NCBI RefSeq assembly: GCF_000720485.1
Contig: NZ_JOAX01000031.1
Coordinates: forward strand, 1 to 64,000
Direction of reading: 5' to 3'
Source of the DNA: Streptomyces ochraceiscleroticus
GTDB taxonomy: Bacteria; Actinomycetota; Actinomycetes; Streptomycetales; Streptomycetaceae
Length of the DNA: 64,000 nucleotides
Position 1 is the first letter of the stretch, and each line of letters begins with the position of its first letter. The translations under genes were made by a program, and so were the position numbers. The notes under the pieces were generated by a model, which saw only the letters and a program-made list of their open reading frames with translations, was not told where the DNA came from and ran no database searches. Of this stretch, positions 51,460 through 61,122 are shown one piece after another.

Positions 51460-52341
51460 ATGCCGCACCTGCCCGATGTCGTGTTGTGGTCGATACCGGC
51501 CTTCGTCCTGCTCACCGTCCTGGAGATGGTGAGCTACCGGCTGCACCCGGACGAGGACGCTGCCGGATACGAGACGAAGGACGCCGCCACCAGCATCGGC
51601 ATGGGGCTCGGCAGCCTGGTCTTCGACGCCCTGTGGAAGATCCCGATCGTCGCGATCTATGCGGCGGTCTACGAGCTGACGCCGCTGCGCATCCCTGTGC
51701 TGTGGTGGACGCTGCTCCTGATGCTGCTCGCGCAGGACTTCTTCTACTACTGGTCGCACCGCGGCCACCACGTGATCCGCATCCTGTGGGCCTGCCACGT
51801 GGTGCACCACTCCAGCCGGAAGTTCAACCTCACCACCGCGCTCCGCCAGCCCTGGACCACCTGGACGGTCTGGCCGTTCTACGTACCGATGATCGCGCTC
51901 GGCGTGCACCCGGCGGCGGTCGCCTTCTGCTCCTCGGCGAACCTCGTGTACCAGTTCTGGGTGCACACCGAGCGGGTCGGCAAGCTGCCGCGCCCGTTCG
52001 AGTACGTGCTGAACACGCCCTCGCACCACCGCGTCCACCACGCCTCCCAAGGCGGCTACCTGGACCGGAACTTCGGCGGCATCCTGATCATCTGGGACCG
52101 GCTGTTCGGCTCCTTCGTCCCGGAGACCGAGCGGCCCGTCTTCGGGCTGACGAAGAACATCGACACCTTCAACCCGCTGCGGGTCGCCACGCACGAGTAC
52201 GCGGCCATCGCACGCGACGTACGGGCCGCGGGGAGCTGGAGCGAGCGCGCGGGGCGGATCTTCCGGGGACCCGGGTGGCAGCCCGCACGGAGCGGCGAGG
52301 GCGCGTCCCGGGTGCCGGGCACCGAGACCTCTGCCGCATGA
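51460..52341 (+). CDS. Sterol desaturase/fatty acid hydroxylase family protein
   Basis: A 293-aa membrane di-iron enzyme with helices at ~5-25, ~45-65 and ~75-100 and the three conserved His boxes: SHRGHHVIR (~106), CHVVHHSSRKFN (~118) and HHRVHHASQGGYLDRNFGG (~189). The superfamily covers sterol desaturases, carotenoid hydroxylases and alkylglycerol monooxygenase. The gene overlaps a lysoplasmalogenase gene by 4 bp (ATGA), which favours a lipid substrate, possibly an ether lipid. Confidence 0.9.
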   Translation: MPHLPDVVLWSIPAFVLLTVLEMVSYRLHPDEDAAGYETKDAATSIGMGLGSLVFDALWKIPIVAIYAAVYELTPLRIPVLWWTLLLMLLAQDFFYYWSHRGHHVIRILWACHVVHHSSRKFNLTTALRQPWTTWTVWPFYVPMIALGVHPAAVAFCSSANLVYQFWVHTERVGKLPRPFEYVLNTPSHHRVHHASQGGYLDRNFGGILIIWDRLFGSFVPETERPVFGLTKNIDTFNPLRVATHEYAAIARDVRAAGSWSERAGRIFRGPGWQPARSGEGASRVPGTETSAA

Positions 52342-53051
52342 GCCGCGGCACCGCGGCCCGCGCCCTCCTCGGCGCCTTCGGGCTGCTGTCCGCCGTCCAT
52401 CTCGGCGCGCTGCTCGCCGGGGCCGGTGCAGTGGAGGTGGCGACCAAGCCGGTGCTAATGCCGGTCCTCGCCGCGTACGTACTCGCCCGCCGCGGCCCCG
52501 TACTGCTCGCCGCCGCGCTGCTCTTCGGGTGCGGCGGCGACACGCTGCTCCAGGTGGGCGGCGACACCGCCTTCCTCGTGGGGATGGGCTCCTTCGCGGC
52601 CGGGCACATCTGCTACCTGGTGCTGTTCGTACGACGGGGCGCCGCACCGGAGTGGGGCCGCCGGTGGCCGCTCGCCGCGGTGGCCGCCGCGTACACCGTC
52701 GCCTGGTTCGGCACCGTCGCGCTGCTGTGGCCCGCCCTCGCCGCCGATCTGCGCGGGCCGGTCGCCGGGTACAGCCTCCTGCTCACCGCGATGGCGTACG
52801 GCGCGCTGCGGGCCGGGCCGCGCGCCCTCCTCGGCGGCCTGCTCTTCCTGGCCTCCGACACCCTCATCGCGAGCGGCCTCGCGCACTGGCCGCAGCCGCC
52901 CGCGCCGCAGTTCTGCATCATGGCCGGCTACCTCGCCGCCCAGTGGCTGCTGGCCGACGGCGTGCTGCGGACGACGGCGGCTCCGGCCGCCGCCGGCACC
53001 GCGGCCCCCGACGGACCGGCCCGGCGCGCCGTCGTACCGGACCGGACGTAG
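52338..53051 (+). CDS. Lysoplasmalogenase, YhhN/TMEM86 family
   Basis: A 237-aa protein with about eight helices. It has the YhhN features TKPVLMPVLAAYVLARRG (~36-53), LLFGCGGDTLLQ with the conserved Gly-Asp pair, FAAGHICYLVLF and LLFLASDTLIASGL (~165-178). Family members cleave the vinyl-ether bond of lysoplasmalogens. The ATG overlaps the preceding stop. The Pro/Ala-rich tail is disordered. Confidence 0.9.
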   Translation: MSRGTAARALLGAFGLLSAVHLGALLAGAGAVEVATKPVLMPVLAAYVLARRGPVLLAAALLFGCGGDTLLQVGGDTAFLVGMGSFAAGHICYLVLFVRRGAAPEWGRRWPLAAVAAAYTVAWFGTVALLWPALAADLRGPVAGYSLLLTAMAYGALRAGPRALLGGLLFLASDTLIASGLAHWPQPPAPQFCIMAGYLAAQWLLADGVLRTTAAPAAAGTAAPDGPARRAVVPDRT

Positions 53052-53107
53052 CGTGGGCCGGGAGGCCCCGGGCCGGGGCACGCCCCGGACAGCGAGGACT
53101 CCCCGCC

Positions 53108-54151
53108 ATGCGAGCCAGCACCCTCCACGCGCCCCGCGACATCCGCGTCGAGGAGGTGCCGGACGCCGCGCTGCGCCGGCCGCAGGACGCGGTGGTCCAG
53201 GTGGTCCGGGCCTGCATCTGCGGCAGCGACCTGTGGCCGTACCGGGGCGAGTCGCCCCGCGAACCGGGGCAGCGCACGGGCCACGAGTTCCTCGGGACGG
53301 TCACCGACACCGGTGCCGACGTCGTCACCGTCGCGCCCGGCGACCTCGTCGTGGCGCCTTTCACCTGGTCCGACGGCACCTGCGACTACTGCGCCGACGG
53401 GCTGACCACGTCCTGCGTCAACGGCGGCGCCTGGGGCACGCCCGGGTCGGACGGCGGCCAGGGCGAGGCGGTGCGCGTCCCGTATGCCGACGCCACGCTG
53501 GTGAAACTGCCCGCCGCCGCTGCCGGTGACGACCGGCTGCTGACCGCGCTGCTCTCCCTGGCCGACGTGCTGGGCACCGGGCACCACGCGGCGCTGGGCG
53601 CGGGCGTCCGGCCGGGCGCGACGGTCGCGGTGGTCGGGGACGGCGCGGTGGGGCTGTGCGGGGTGCTGGCGGCCCGGCGGCTGGGCGCGGAGCGGATCAT
53701 CGTCCTGGGGCGGCATCGGGTGCGTACGGACCTCGCACGGGCCTTCGGGGCCGACGAGGTGGTCGCCGAGCGCGGCGACGAGGCGGTGGCCGCGGTGCGG
53801 GAGCTGACCGACGGGCACGGCGCGCACGCGGTGATCGAGGCGGTCGGCACGGAGCAGTCGATGCGCACCGCCGTGGAGATCGCCCGGCCGGGCGGCGCGA
53901 TCGGCTACGTCGGGGTGCCGCACGGCAGCGGCAGCGGCCTGGACCTGAGCGTGCTGTTCGGGCGGAACATCACGGTGCGCGGCGGCGTGGCACCGGTACG
54001 CACGTACATCCCGGAGCTGCTGCCGGACGTCCTGGACGGGACCGTCGACCCCTCGCCGCTCTTCGACATGCCGGTGGACCTGGACGGGGTGCCGGAGGGG
54101 TACCGCGCGATGGACGAACGCAGGGCGCTGAAGGTACTGGTACGCCCGTAA
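53108..54151 (+). CDS. Zinc-dependent alcohol dehydrogenase family protein
   Basis: A 347-aa MDR protein. The catalytic zinc site is ACICGSDLWPYRG plus GHEFLG (residues ~35-65). The structural-zinc lobe reads DGTCDYCADGLTTSC, with only three Cys where four are usual. The Rossmann fold has VAVVGDGAVGLCGVLAARRLGAERII. Substrate unknown; similar proteins are labelled Tdh/threonine-dehydrogenase-like. It starts 56 bases after the lysoplasmalogenase gene and may share its transcript. Confidence 0.9.
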   Translation: MRASTLHAPRDIRVEEVPDAALRRPQDAVVQVVRACICGSDLWPYRGESPREPGQRTGHEFLGTVTDTGADVVTVAPGDLVVAPFTWSDGTCDYCADGLTTSCVNGGAWGTPGSDGGQGEAVRVPYADATLVKLPAAAAGDDRLLTALLSLADVLGTGHHAALGAGVRPGATVAVVGDGAVGLCGVLAARRLGAERIIVLGRHRVRTDLARAFGADEVVAERGDEAVAAVRELTDGHGAHAVIEAVGTEQSMRTAVEIARPGGAIGYVGVPHGSGSGLDLSVLFGRNITVRGGVAPVRTYIPELLPDVLDGTVDPSPLFDMPVDLDGVPEGYRAMDERRALKVLVRP

Positions 54152-54172
54152 GGGCGTCTTTCGGACCGGCCG

Positions 54173-54198
54173 CCGGGGCCCGCTGCCACGGGCCCCGG
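54173..54198. terminator. Bidirectional terminator between the alcohol dehydrogenase and subtilase genes
   Basis: Perfect 10-bp arms CCGGGGCCCG and CGGGCCCCGG with a 6-nt loop, in the 57-bp gap between convergent genes. Confidence 0.65.
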
Positions 54199-54208
54199 AG
54201 CCGCTCGC

Positions 54209-55717
<1,509 letters not shown>

Positions 55718-56340
55718 GGGTACTCCACATCATCTTCAACCGCTCGCGGGCAGGTCGCGCGCGAGCCGGTTCACTGACGAGTGAAGCTATCCGCGATCAC
55801 CCGGACAGTTCAACGGTCGGCAAAGAAAACCCGCCTGTCGGCGGGGGAAAACCCGCCAACTGCCGCAGGAGCGGGGCCCGTCAACCACACCGGGGACGGC
55901 GCAGCGTCCCGAAGCTCAGCAGCGGCAGCGTGATCCGCCGGCCGTCCCAGCGGCGGGCAACGGCGCAGGTCGGGCGGGGTGGCGCGGGAGGTGCGAGGGC
56001 GACGGGGGAGGACAACCGCACGGCGCCGTACGGGAGTCGGCCCGGTCCTGGTGGCTGCCGGGGCGGCAAAGGCGTCACACCCGGACAACGACCCGGCGCG
56101 CCGGCGGTGGCGGCCGTACCCCCCGATTTCCTGGGGATTTCAGGCCCTGCCCCCTGTCGGAAGGCGGCCGCGCCCCTCTAGCATGCGTGATCCGGATCAC
56201 TGATCTGAACTTTATGTCGCCGTCGGAACGCACCACAGAGCGCGCGAAGCAACATCCCGCACCACGCGCGAGGCGACACGCCGCACCACGCGACAGAACA
56301 CGCCAGGAATTGCCAGCACCGTGAGAAACCAGGAGACCGC
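55718..56340. other. 623-bp divergent intergenic region between the protease and acetate permease operons
   Basis: No convincing gene. Near the protease is GAAAACCCGCC at 55825-55835 and again at 55847-55857 (22-bp period), with CCCGCC-TGTC-GGCGGG between: a probable operator or leader structure. 55870-56150 has several short open frames with streptomycete composition but no recognised product. At 56187-56200 is a CRP-like palindrome (separate entry). GCACCAC is repeated at 56230-56236, 56259-56265 and 56283-56289, in the likely leader of the DUF485-actP transcript. Confidence 0.5.
56187..56200. promoter_or_regulatory. CRP-like palindrome upstream of the acetate permease operon
   Basis: GTGATCCGGATCAC is a perfect 14-bp palindrome of the form GTGA-N6-TCAC, the core of CRP-family sites. 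It lies 141 bp before the DUF485 start. It also contains two GATC motifs, with a third at 56202-56205, so Gbn binding is an alternative. Confidence 0.6.
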
Positions 56341-56745
56341 GTGAGCACCGCCGCCCAGCCGCCCGCTGACCACGGGCCGCACGAGGAGCACGAGGGGCAG
56401 CACGGCGTGCCCCATGAGGCACCGCCCTTCACCGAGGTGCAGTCCGGCGCGGAGTTCACCGAACTGCGCCGCTCATACCGCTCGTTCGCCTTCCCGCTGA
56501 CCGTCGCCTTCATCCTCTGGTACCTGCTGTACGTGCTGCTCAGCAACTACGCGGGCGGCTTCATGGGCACCAAGGTCCTCGGCAACATCAACGTCGCCTT
56601 CGTCCTCGGCCTCGCCCAGTTCGTGACGACCTTCCTCATCGCCTGGTGGTACTCGCGGCACGCCGCCGCGAAGCTCGACCCCAAGGCTGAGGCGATCAAG
56701 AACCGCCTGGAGGGCGGTACCCCGCGTGTGGAGGGCGACGCATGA
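56341..56745 (+). CDS. DUF485 domain-containing membrane protein
   Basis: A 134-aa protein with a His/Glu/Pro-rich N-terminus and two helices (FAFPLTVAFILWYLLYVLLSNYAGGF, ~50-75; VLGLAQFVTTFLIAWWYSRHA, ~90-110), matching YjcH-type DUF485 proteins. The GTG start at 56341 is preceded by GGAGA. Its stop overlaps actP (ATGA), as in the conserved yjcH-actP pair; it likely supports the permease. Confidence 0.92.
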   Translation: MSTAAQPPADHGPHEEHEGQHGVPHEAPPFTEVQSGAEFTELRRSYRSFAFPLTVAFILWYLLYVLLSNYAGGFMGTKVLGNINVAFVLGLAQFVTTFLIAWWYSRHAAAKLDPKAEAIKNRLEGGTPRVEGDA

Positions 56746-58367
56746 ACCACCTGACGTACCAGCTCGCCGCCGAGGGCGCGACCCAGCACCGGCCGCTGAT
56801 CATCACGCTCTTCGCGGTCTTCGTCGCCGCCACCCTCGGCATCACCGTGTGGGCGGGGCGGCAGACCAAGGGCGCCGAGGACTTCTACGCCGGCGGCCGC
56901 CAGTTCTCCGGCTTCCAGAACGGCCTGGCCATCTCCGGCGACTACATGTCCGCCGCGTCCTTCCTCGGTATCGCGGGCGCCATCGCCCTCTTCGGGTACG
57001 ACGGCTTCCTGTACTCCATCGGCTTCCTCGTCGCCTGGCTGGTCGCGCTGCTGCTGGTCGCCGAGCCGCTGCGGAACTCCGGCCGCTTCACGATGGGCGA
57101 CGTCCTCGTGTACCGGATGCGGCAGCGCCCGGTACGCACCGCGGCGGGCGTCTCCACCATCGTCGTCTCGATCTTCTACCTGCTGGCACAGATGGCGGGC
57201 GCGGGTGCGCTCGTCACGCTGCTCCTCGGGATCACCAGCGAGGCCGGCAAGATCCTCGTGGTCGTCCTCGTCGGCATCGTGATGATCCTCTACGTCTCCA
57301 TCGGCGGCATGAAGGGCACCACCTGGGTGCAGATGGTCAAGGCCGTCCTGCTGATCGCGGGCACCCTGCTGATCACATTCCTGGTGATGCTCAAGTTCAA
57401 CTTCAACATCTCCACGCTGCTCGGCGAGGCCGCCAAGGAGAGCGGCAAGGGCGCGGCCTTCCTGGAGCCCGGCCTGAAGTACGGCGCCACCGCCACCTCG
57501 AAGATCGACTTCATCTCGCTGGGCATCGCCCTGGTTCTGGGCACCGCGGGCCTGCCGCACATCCTCATCCGCTTCTACACCGTGCCCACTGCCAAGGCCG
57601 CCCGTAAGTCCGTGAACTGGGCCATCGGCATCATCGGCGTCTTCTACCTGATGACCATCGCGCTCGGATTCGGTGCCGCGGCGCTCATCAAGCCGGAGAC
57701 GATCATCGCGTCCAACCCGGCGGGCAATACCGCGGCCCCGTTGCTCGCCCAGGAGATCGGCGGCGGCGCCGACTCCACCGGCGGCGCCATCCTGCTCGCC
57801 GTGATCTCGGCCGTCGCCTTCGCCACCATCCTCGCCGTGGTCGCGGGCCTCACCCTCGCCTCGTCCTCCTCCTTCGCGCACGACCTGTACGTCAACGTGA
57901 TCAAGAAGGGCCAGGCGTCGGAGAAGGAGGAGGTGCGCGCCGCGCGGTGGGCCACCGTCGGCATCGGCTCCGTCGCGATCGTCCTCGGCGTCTTCGCGCG
58001 CGGCCTGAACGTCGCGGGCCTGGTCGCCCTCGCCTTCGCGGTCGCCGCCTCCGCCAACCTGCCCACGATCCTCTACAGCCTCTTCTGGAAGCGCTTCACC
58101 ACCTCCGGGGCGCTGTGGTCGATCTACGGCGGCCTGGCCTCCTCCGTCCTCCTCGTGCTCTTCTCGCCGGTCGTCTCCGGCAAGGAGACCTCGATGTTCC
58201 CCGGTGTGGACTTCCACTTCTTCCCGCTGGAGAACCCGGGCCTGATCTCCATCCCGCTGGGCTTCCTGCTCGGCTGGCTCGGGTCCCTGCTTTCCAAGGA
58301 GAAGCCGGACGCCGACAAGTACGCCGAGCTGGAGGTCCGGTCCCTGACCGGCACCGGAGCGCACTGA
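56742..58367 (+). CDS. actP: Sodium:solute symporter, cation/acetate permease ActP type
   Basis: A 541-aa protein with about thirteen helices. It shows YAGGRQFSGFQNGLAISGDYMSAASFLGIAGAIALFGYDGF at the N-terminus, SIGGMKGTTWVQMVKAVLLI, LGTAGLPHILIRFYTVPTAKAARKS and AGLTLASSSSFAHDLYVNVIKKGQ, all standard for acetate/monocarboxylate SSS permeases. Coupled to the DUF485 gene by a 4-bp overlap. Acetate or pyruvate are likely substrates. Confidence 0.94.
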   Translation: MNHLTYQLAAEGATQHRPLIITLFAVFVAATLGITVWAGRQTKGAEDFYAGGRQFSGFQNGLAISGDYMSAASFLGIAGAIALFGYDGFLYSIGFLVAWLVALLLVAEPLRNSGRFTMGDVLVYRMRQRPVRTAAGVSTIVVSIFYLLAQMAGAGALVTLLLGITSEAGKILVVVLVGIVMILYVSIGGMKGTTWVQMVKAVLLIAGTLLITFLVMLKFNFNISTLLGEAAKESGKGAAFLEPGLKYGATATSKIDFISLGIALVLGTAGLPHILIRFYTVPTAKAARKSVNWAIGIIGVFYLMTIALGFGAAALIKPETIIASNPAGNTAAPLLAQEIGGGADSTGGAILLAVISAVAFATILAVVAGLTLASSSSFAHDLYVNVIKKGQASEKEEVRAARWATVGIGSVAIVLGVFARGLNVAGLVALAFAVAASANLPTILYSLFWKRFTTSGALWSIYGGLASSVLLVLFSPVVSGKETSMFPGVDFHFFPLENPGLISIPLGFLLGWLGSLLSKEKPDADKYAELEVRSLTGTGAH

Positions 58368-58390
58368 CCGCCCGGTTCCCGCAGGCGAGC

Positions 58391-58426
58391 ACCGGCCGTG
58401 TCGTAGATCCCTACGACGCGGCCGGT
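58391..58426 (+). terminator. Terminator of the actP operon
   Basis: A 16-bp stem (ACCGGCCGTGTCGTAG / CTACGACGCGGCCGGT, one G-U pair) with a 4-nt loop ATCC, 23 bases past the actP stop. Confidence 0.8.
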
Positions 58427-58515
58427 CCCGCATCGTGACATCGGATCCGTGCTCGTTGTCGGACCCATCGCGTAGGCTCGACAACAACTGATCCGCCACC
58501 GGGGGAGGGGGCCTC

Positions 58516-59505
58516 GTGCTCATCGACACATACGGGCGAGTAGCCACCGACCTGCGGGTTTCGCTGACCGACCGGTGCAACCTGCGGTGCACGTACTGCA
58601 TGCCCGAAGAGGGCCTGCAGTGGCTCGCCAAGCCCGACCTGCTCACGGACGACGAAATCGTCCGCCTCATCCGTATCGCCGTCACCGACCTCGGCATCGA
58701 AGAGGTCCGCTTCACCGGCGGCGAGCCGCTGCTCCGCCCCGGCCTCGTCGGCATCGTCGAGCGCGTCGCGGCGCTGGAGAAGCGCCCCAGGATGTCGCTG
58801 ACCACCAACGGCATCGGCCTGGAGCGCACCGCCGTCGCGCTGCGCGACGCCGGCCTGGACCGGGTCAACGTCTCGCTGGACACCCTGCGCCCGGACGTCT
58901 TCCAGACCCTGACCCGCCGCAAGCGCCATGAGGACGTACTGCGGGGCCTTGCCGCCGCCCGCGCCGCGGGCCTCACCCCCGTCAAGGTCAATTCCGTACT
59001 CATGCCGGGGCTGAACGACGACGAGGCCCCCGACCTCCTCGCCTGGGCGGTGGAGAACGACTACGAGCTCCGCTTCATCGAGCAGATGCCGCTCGACGCG
59101 CAGCACGGCTGGAAGCGCGAGGGCATGATCACCGCGGGCGACATCCTCGCCTCGCTGCGTACCCGCTTCGAGCTGACTCCCGAGGGCCAGGAGGAGCGCG
59201 GCTCCGCGCCCGCCGAGCGCTGGCTCGTGGACGGCGGACCGCATCGCGTCGGCGTGATCGCCTCGGTCACCCGGCCCTTCTGCCGTGCCTGCGACCGGAC
59301 CCGGCTGACGGCCGACGGCCAGGTGCGGACGTGCCTGTTCGCCACGGAGGAGACGGACCTGCGGGCCGCGCTGCGCTCGGACGCGGGGGACGAAGAGGTC
59401 GCCCGCATATGGAAGCTCGCGATGTGGGGCAAGAAGGCGGGCTCGGGCCTGGACGACCCGAGCTTCCTGCAGCCGGAGCGGCCGATGTCGGCGATCGGCG
59501 GCTGA
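58516..59505 (+). CDS. moaA: GTP 3',8-cyclase MoaA
   Basis: A 329-aa radical SAM enzyme for the first step of molybdenum cofactor synthesis. The N-terminal cluster motif is DRCNLRCTYCMPEEG (CxxxCxxC), followed by VRFTGGEPLLRPGL. The C-terminal second [4Fe-4S] site has FCRACDRTRLTADGQVRTCLF, and the protein ends with the essential GG (SAIGG). The GTG at 58516 follows GGGGGAGGGG. Upstream a dyad GTTGTCG-N17-CGACAAC (58455-58485) surrounds a TAGGCT that could be a -10 box. Confidence 0.97.
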   Translation: MLIDTYGRVATDLRVSLTDRCNLRCTYCMPEEGLQWLAKPDLLTDDEIVRLIRIAVTDLGIEEVRFTGGEPLLRPGLVGIVERVAALEKRPRMSLTTNGIGLERTAVALRDAGLDRVNVSLDTLRPDVFQTLTRRKRHEDVLRGLAAARAAGLTPVKVNSVLMPGLNDDEAPDLLAWAVENDYELRFIEQMPLDAQHGWKREGMITAGDILASLRTRFELTPEGQEERGSAPAERWLVDGGPHRVGVIASVTRPFCRACDRTRLTADGQVRTCLFATEETDLRAALRSDAGDEEVARIWKLAMWGKKAGSGLDDPSFLQPERPMSAIGG

Positions 59506-59625
59506 GGCGCACCGGCGCGCGGGGCAGCCGGTTCGGCTGAGGCACCCAGGCGGCGCTCGGCGGCGGGCGGCCGGCCCGGACAGGCGGCCGGCCCGGCTCG
59601 GTCGTCGGCTGCGGGCCGTGGGACG

Positions 59626-59862
59626 TCAGCCCTCGGAGGCCGGCGCCTCCCACTCCTCGAGCTTCACCACGTCCTTCAAGAAGCCGCGTACGCCCAGGAA
59701 TTGGGAGAGGTGCTCGCGGTGCTCCTCGCACGCGAGCCAGGTCTTGCGGCGGTCCGGGGTGTGCAGCTTCGGGTTGTTCCACGCCAGGACCCACACCGCG
59801 TCGGCTCGGCAGCCCTTGGCGGAACAGATGGTGGCGTTCTCGGAGACGTTCGGGAGGTTCAC
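59626..59862 (-). CDS. Small conserved actinobacterial protein with possible zinc-binding Cys/His
   Basis: A 78-aa protein starting at a GTG (59862). It has CSAKGCRADAVWVLAWNNPKLHTPDRRKTWLACEEHREHLSQFL: the two early Cys and the later C-x3-H-x3-H pattern suggest a zinc site. It is strongly conserved in actinobacteria as far as I recall, without a proven role. Downstream on the plus strand moaA is convergent, ending 120 bp away. Confidence 0.75.
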   Translation of the reverse strand: MNLPNVSENATICSAKGCRADAVWVLAWNNPKLHTPDRRKTWLACEEHREHLSQFLGVRGFLKDVVKLEEWEAPASEG

Positions 59863-60061
59863 GCCCTCAACCCTACGTCGCGCCCCTGCGTCCGGACATG
59901 GCGACGCCGGGCAGCCACGGGGGGAGCCGCCCGGCGTCGGTCCGTCGCTCCGACGGGGGATGCGGAGCGCGTACGAAGTATGTCACGGGGGACCGTGCCG
60001 GGTGCACCGGAACCACATGATTGATCTGAGCTTTTCTTGAGCTTTGCGGATCGTCGGGAGA

Positions 60062-60448
60062 TCAGCCGCGCTCGCCGCGCTGTTCGGCGGAGTCCGTATG
60101 CGCCGCTTCCGGGCCGTCTTCCGTGCCGGACTCCCGCGATGTGTCGTCGGCCGGAGCGGTCAGCATCGGCCGGGACGGGGCCGCTATGAAGGTCGACGGG
60201 AGTGAAGTGACGTTCTCCCGGCCCGCGTTGGCGATGACGACCGCAATGTACGGCAGCACCAGACCCGCAATCAGGGTGATAATGGCGACGTGGCGCTCGA
60301 CGTTCCAGAGCACGGCGGTGAGGACCACCGCCACCGTCCGTACGGACATGGAGATCACATAGCGTCGCTGCCGTCCACGAACGTCCTCGGTCAGCCCCTG
60401 GCGGGCTCCCGTGATCCGGAAGGACTGGGCACTGCTCTGCTTCCGCAT
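60062..60448 (-). CDS. DUF3099 domain-containing membrane protein
   Basis: A 128-aa protein with RKQSSAQSFRITGARQGLTEDVRGRQRRYVISMSVRTV leading into two helices (VVLTAVLWNVERHVAIITLIAGLVLPYIAVVIANAG). This N-terminal pattern is the DUF3099 signature. The C-terminal 45 residues are polar and disordered. ATG at 60448 is chosen since the conserved MRKQSS begins there. Confidence 0.88.
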   Translation of the reverse strand: MRKQSSAQSFRITGARQGLTEDVRGRQRRYVISMSVRTVAVVLTAVLWNVERHVAIITLIAGLVLPYIAVVIANAGRENVTSLPSTFIAAPSRPMLTAPADDTSRESGTEDGPEAAHTDSAEQRGERG

Positions 60449-60666
60449 CACGTTCCACCACCTGTTGTCATACCGGGCACACGCCAATGCCGGACCTGTT
60501 CCACGTTACGCCGGGGCTGCGCAGCCTTCGAGACCGGGGCGCGATACGCCCGGTGGGGTACATACCGGCGTCATACGTACAGGCGGCTCCGACGTGCGCC
60601 GTACGGGTGGCGGTACGAAACTGAACGATGCACGGCCTTGTACACCGCGCCCCATTAGGAGGCGAC

Positions 60667-60951
60667 ATGAATTGGTTGTGGGCCATCATTCTGGGTCTGG
60701 TTCTGGGTGTGATCGCGAGGGCGCTCATCCCGGGGAAGCAGGCGATCCCGCTCTGGCTGACGGTGATCTTCGGCATGCTCGGCAGCGTCCTGGGCAACTG
60801 GGCGGCCACCGGCATCGGCGTCGAGGACACCAAGGGCATCGACTGGACCCGGCATCTGCTGCAGCTGATCGGCGCGGTGATCGTCGTCGGCGTGGGCAGT
60901 CGGCTGTGGGCCATGATGCGCGGGAGGAAACACCGGCACCAGCAGGCGTGA
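60667..60951 (+). CDS. GlsB/YeaQ/YmgE family stress response membrane protein (second copy)
   Basis: A 94-aa protein with three helices (NWLWAIILGLVLGVIARALIP, LWLTVIFGMLGSVLGNWAA, HLLQLIGAVIVVGVGSRLWAMM) and an Arg/Lys/His-rich tail. The ATG at 60667 has AGGAGG three bases earlier. It shares the GLVLGVIA-R/K-xLIPG pattern with the 701-973 product, of which it is a paralogue. Confidence 0.88.
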   Translation: MNWLWAIILGLVLGVIARALIPGKQAIPLWLTVIFGMLGSVLGNWAATGIGVEDTKGIDWTRHLLQLIGAVIVVGVGSRLWAMMRGRKHRHQQA

Positions 60952-60965
60952 CCACGCCGCGGCAC

Positions 60966-61006
60966 ACCGCTCCCGCGGGCCTGCACACCAGGCCCGCGGG
61001 AGCGGT
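60966..61006 (+). terminator. Strong terminator after the GlsB-type gene
   Basis: Perfect 18-bp arms beginning ACCGCTCCCGCGGGCCTG with a 5-nt loop CACAC, 15 bases past the stop. Confidence 0.8.
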
Positions 61007-61122
61007 CCGCCAGGTGGCCGGCCGCGGCACCCGCCGCGGGGCCGGCCATGCTCCGGCTCGCCTGCCTTGCCGCCGGGCTGCGGGGCGCGTGTACCCGCGC
61101 CCCGCAGCCCGGCGGCCCCGGC

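Noticed and set aside
55881..56088. Short open frames that could be a gene fragment upstream of the protease
   Set aside because: Pro/Arg-rich translations, no ribosome site, no recognisable domain; treated as non-coding.
58427..58515. Molybdenum cofactor riboswitch before moaA
   Set aside because: The region is too short and lacks the conserved motif; only a simple dyad and a possible -10 box are visible.
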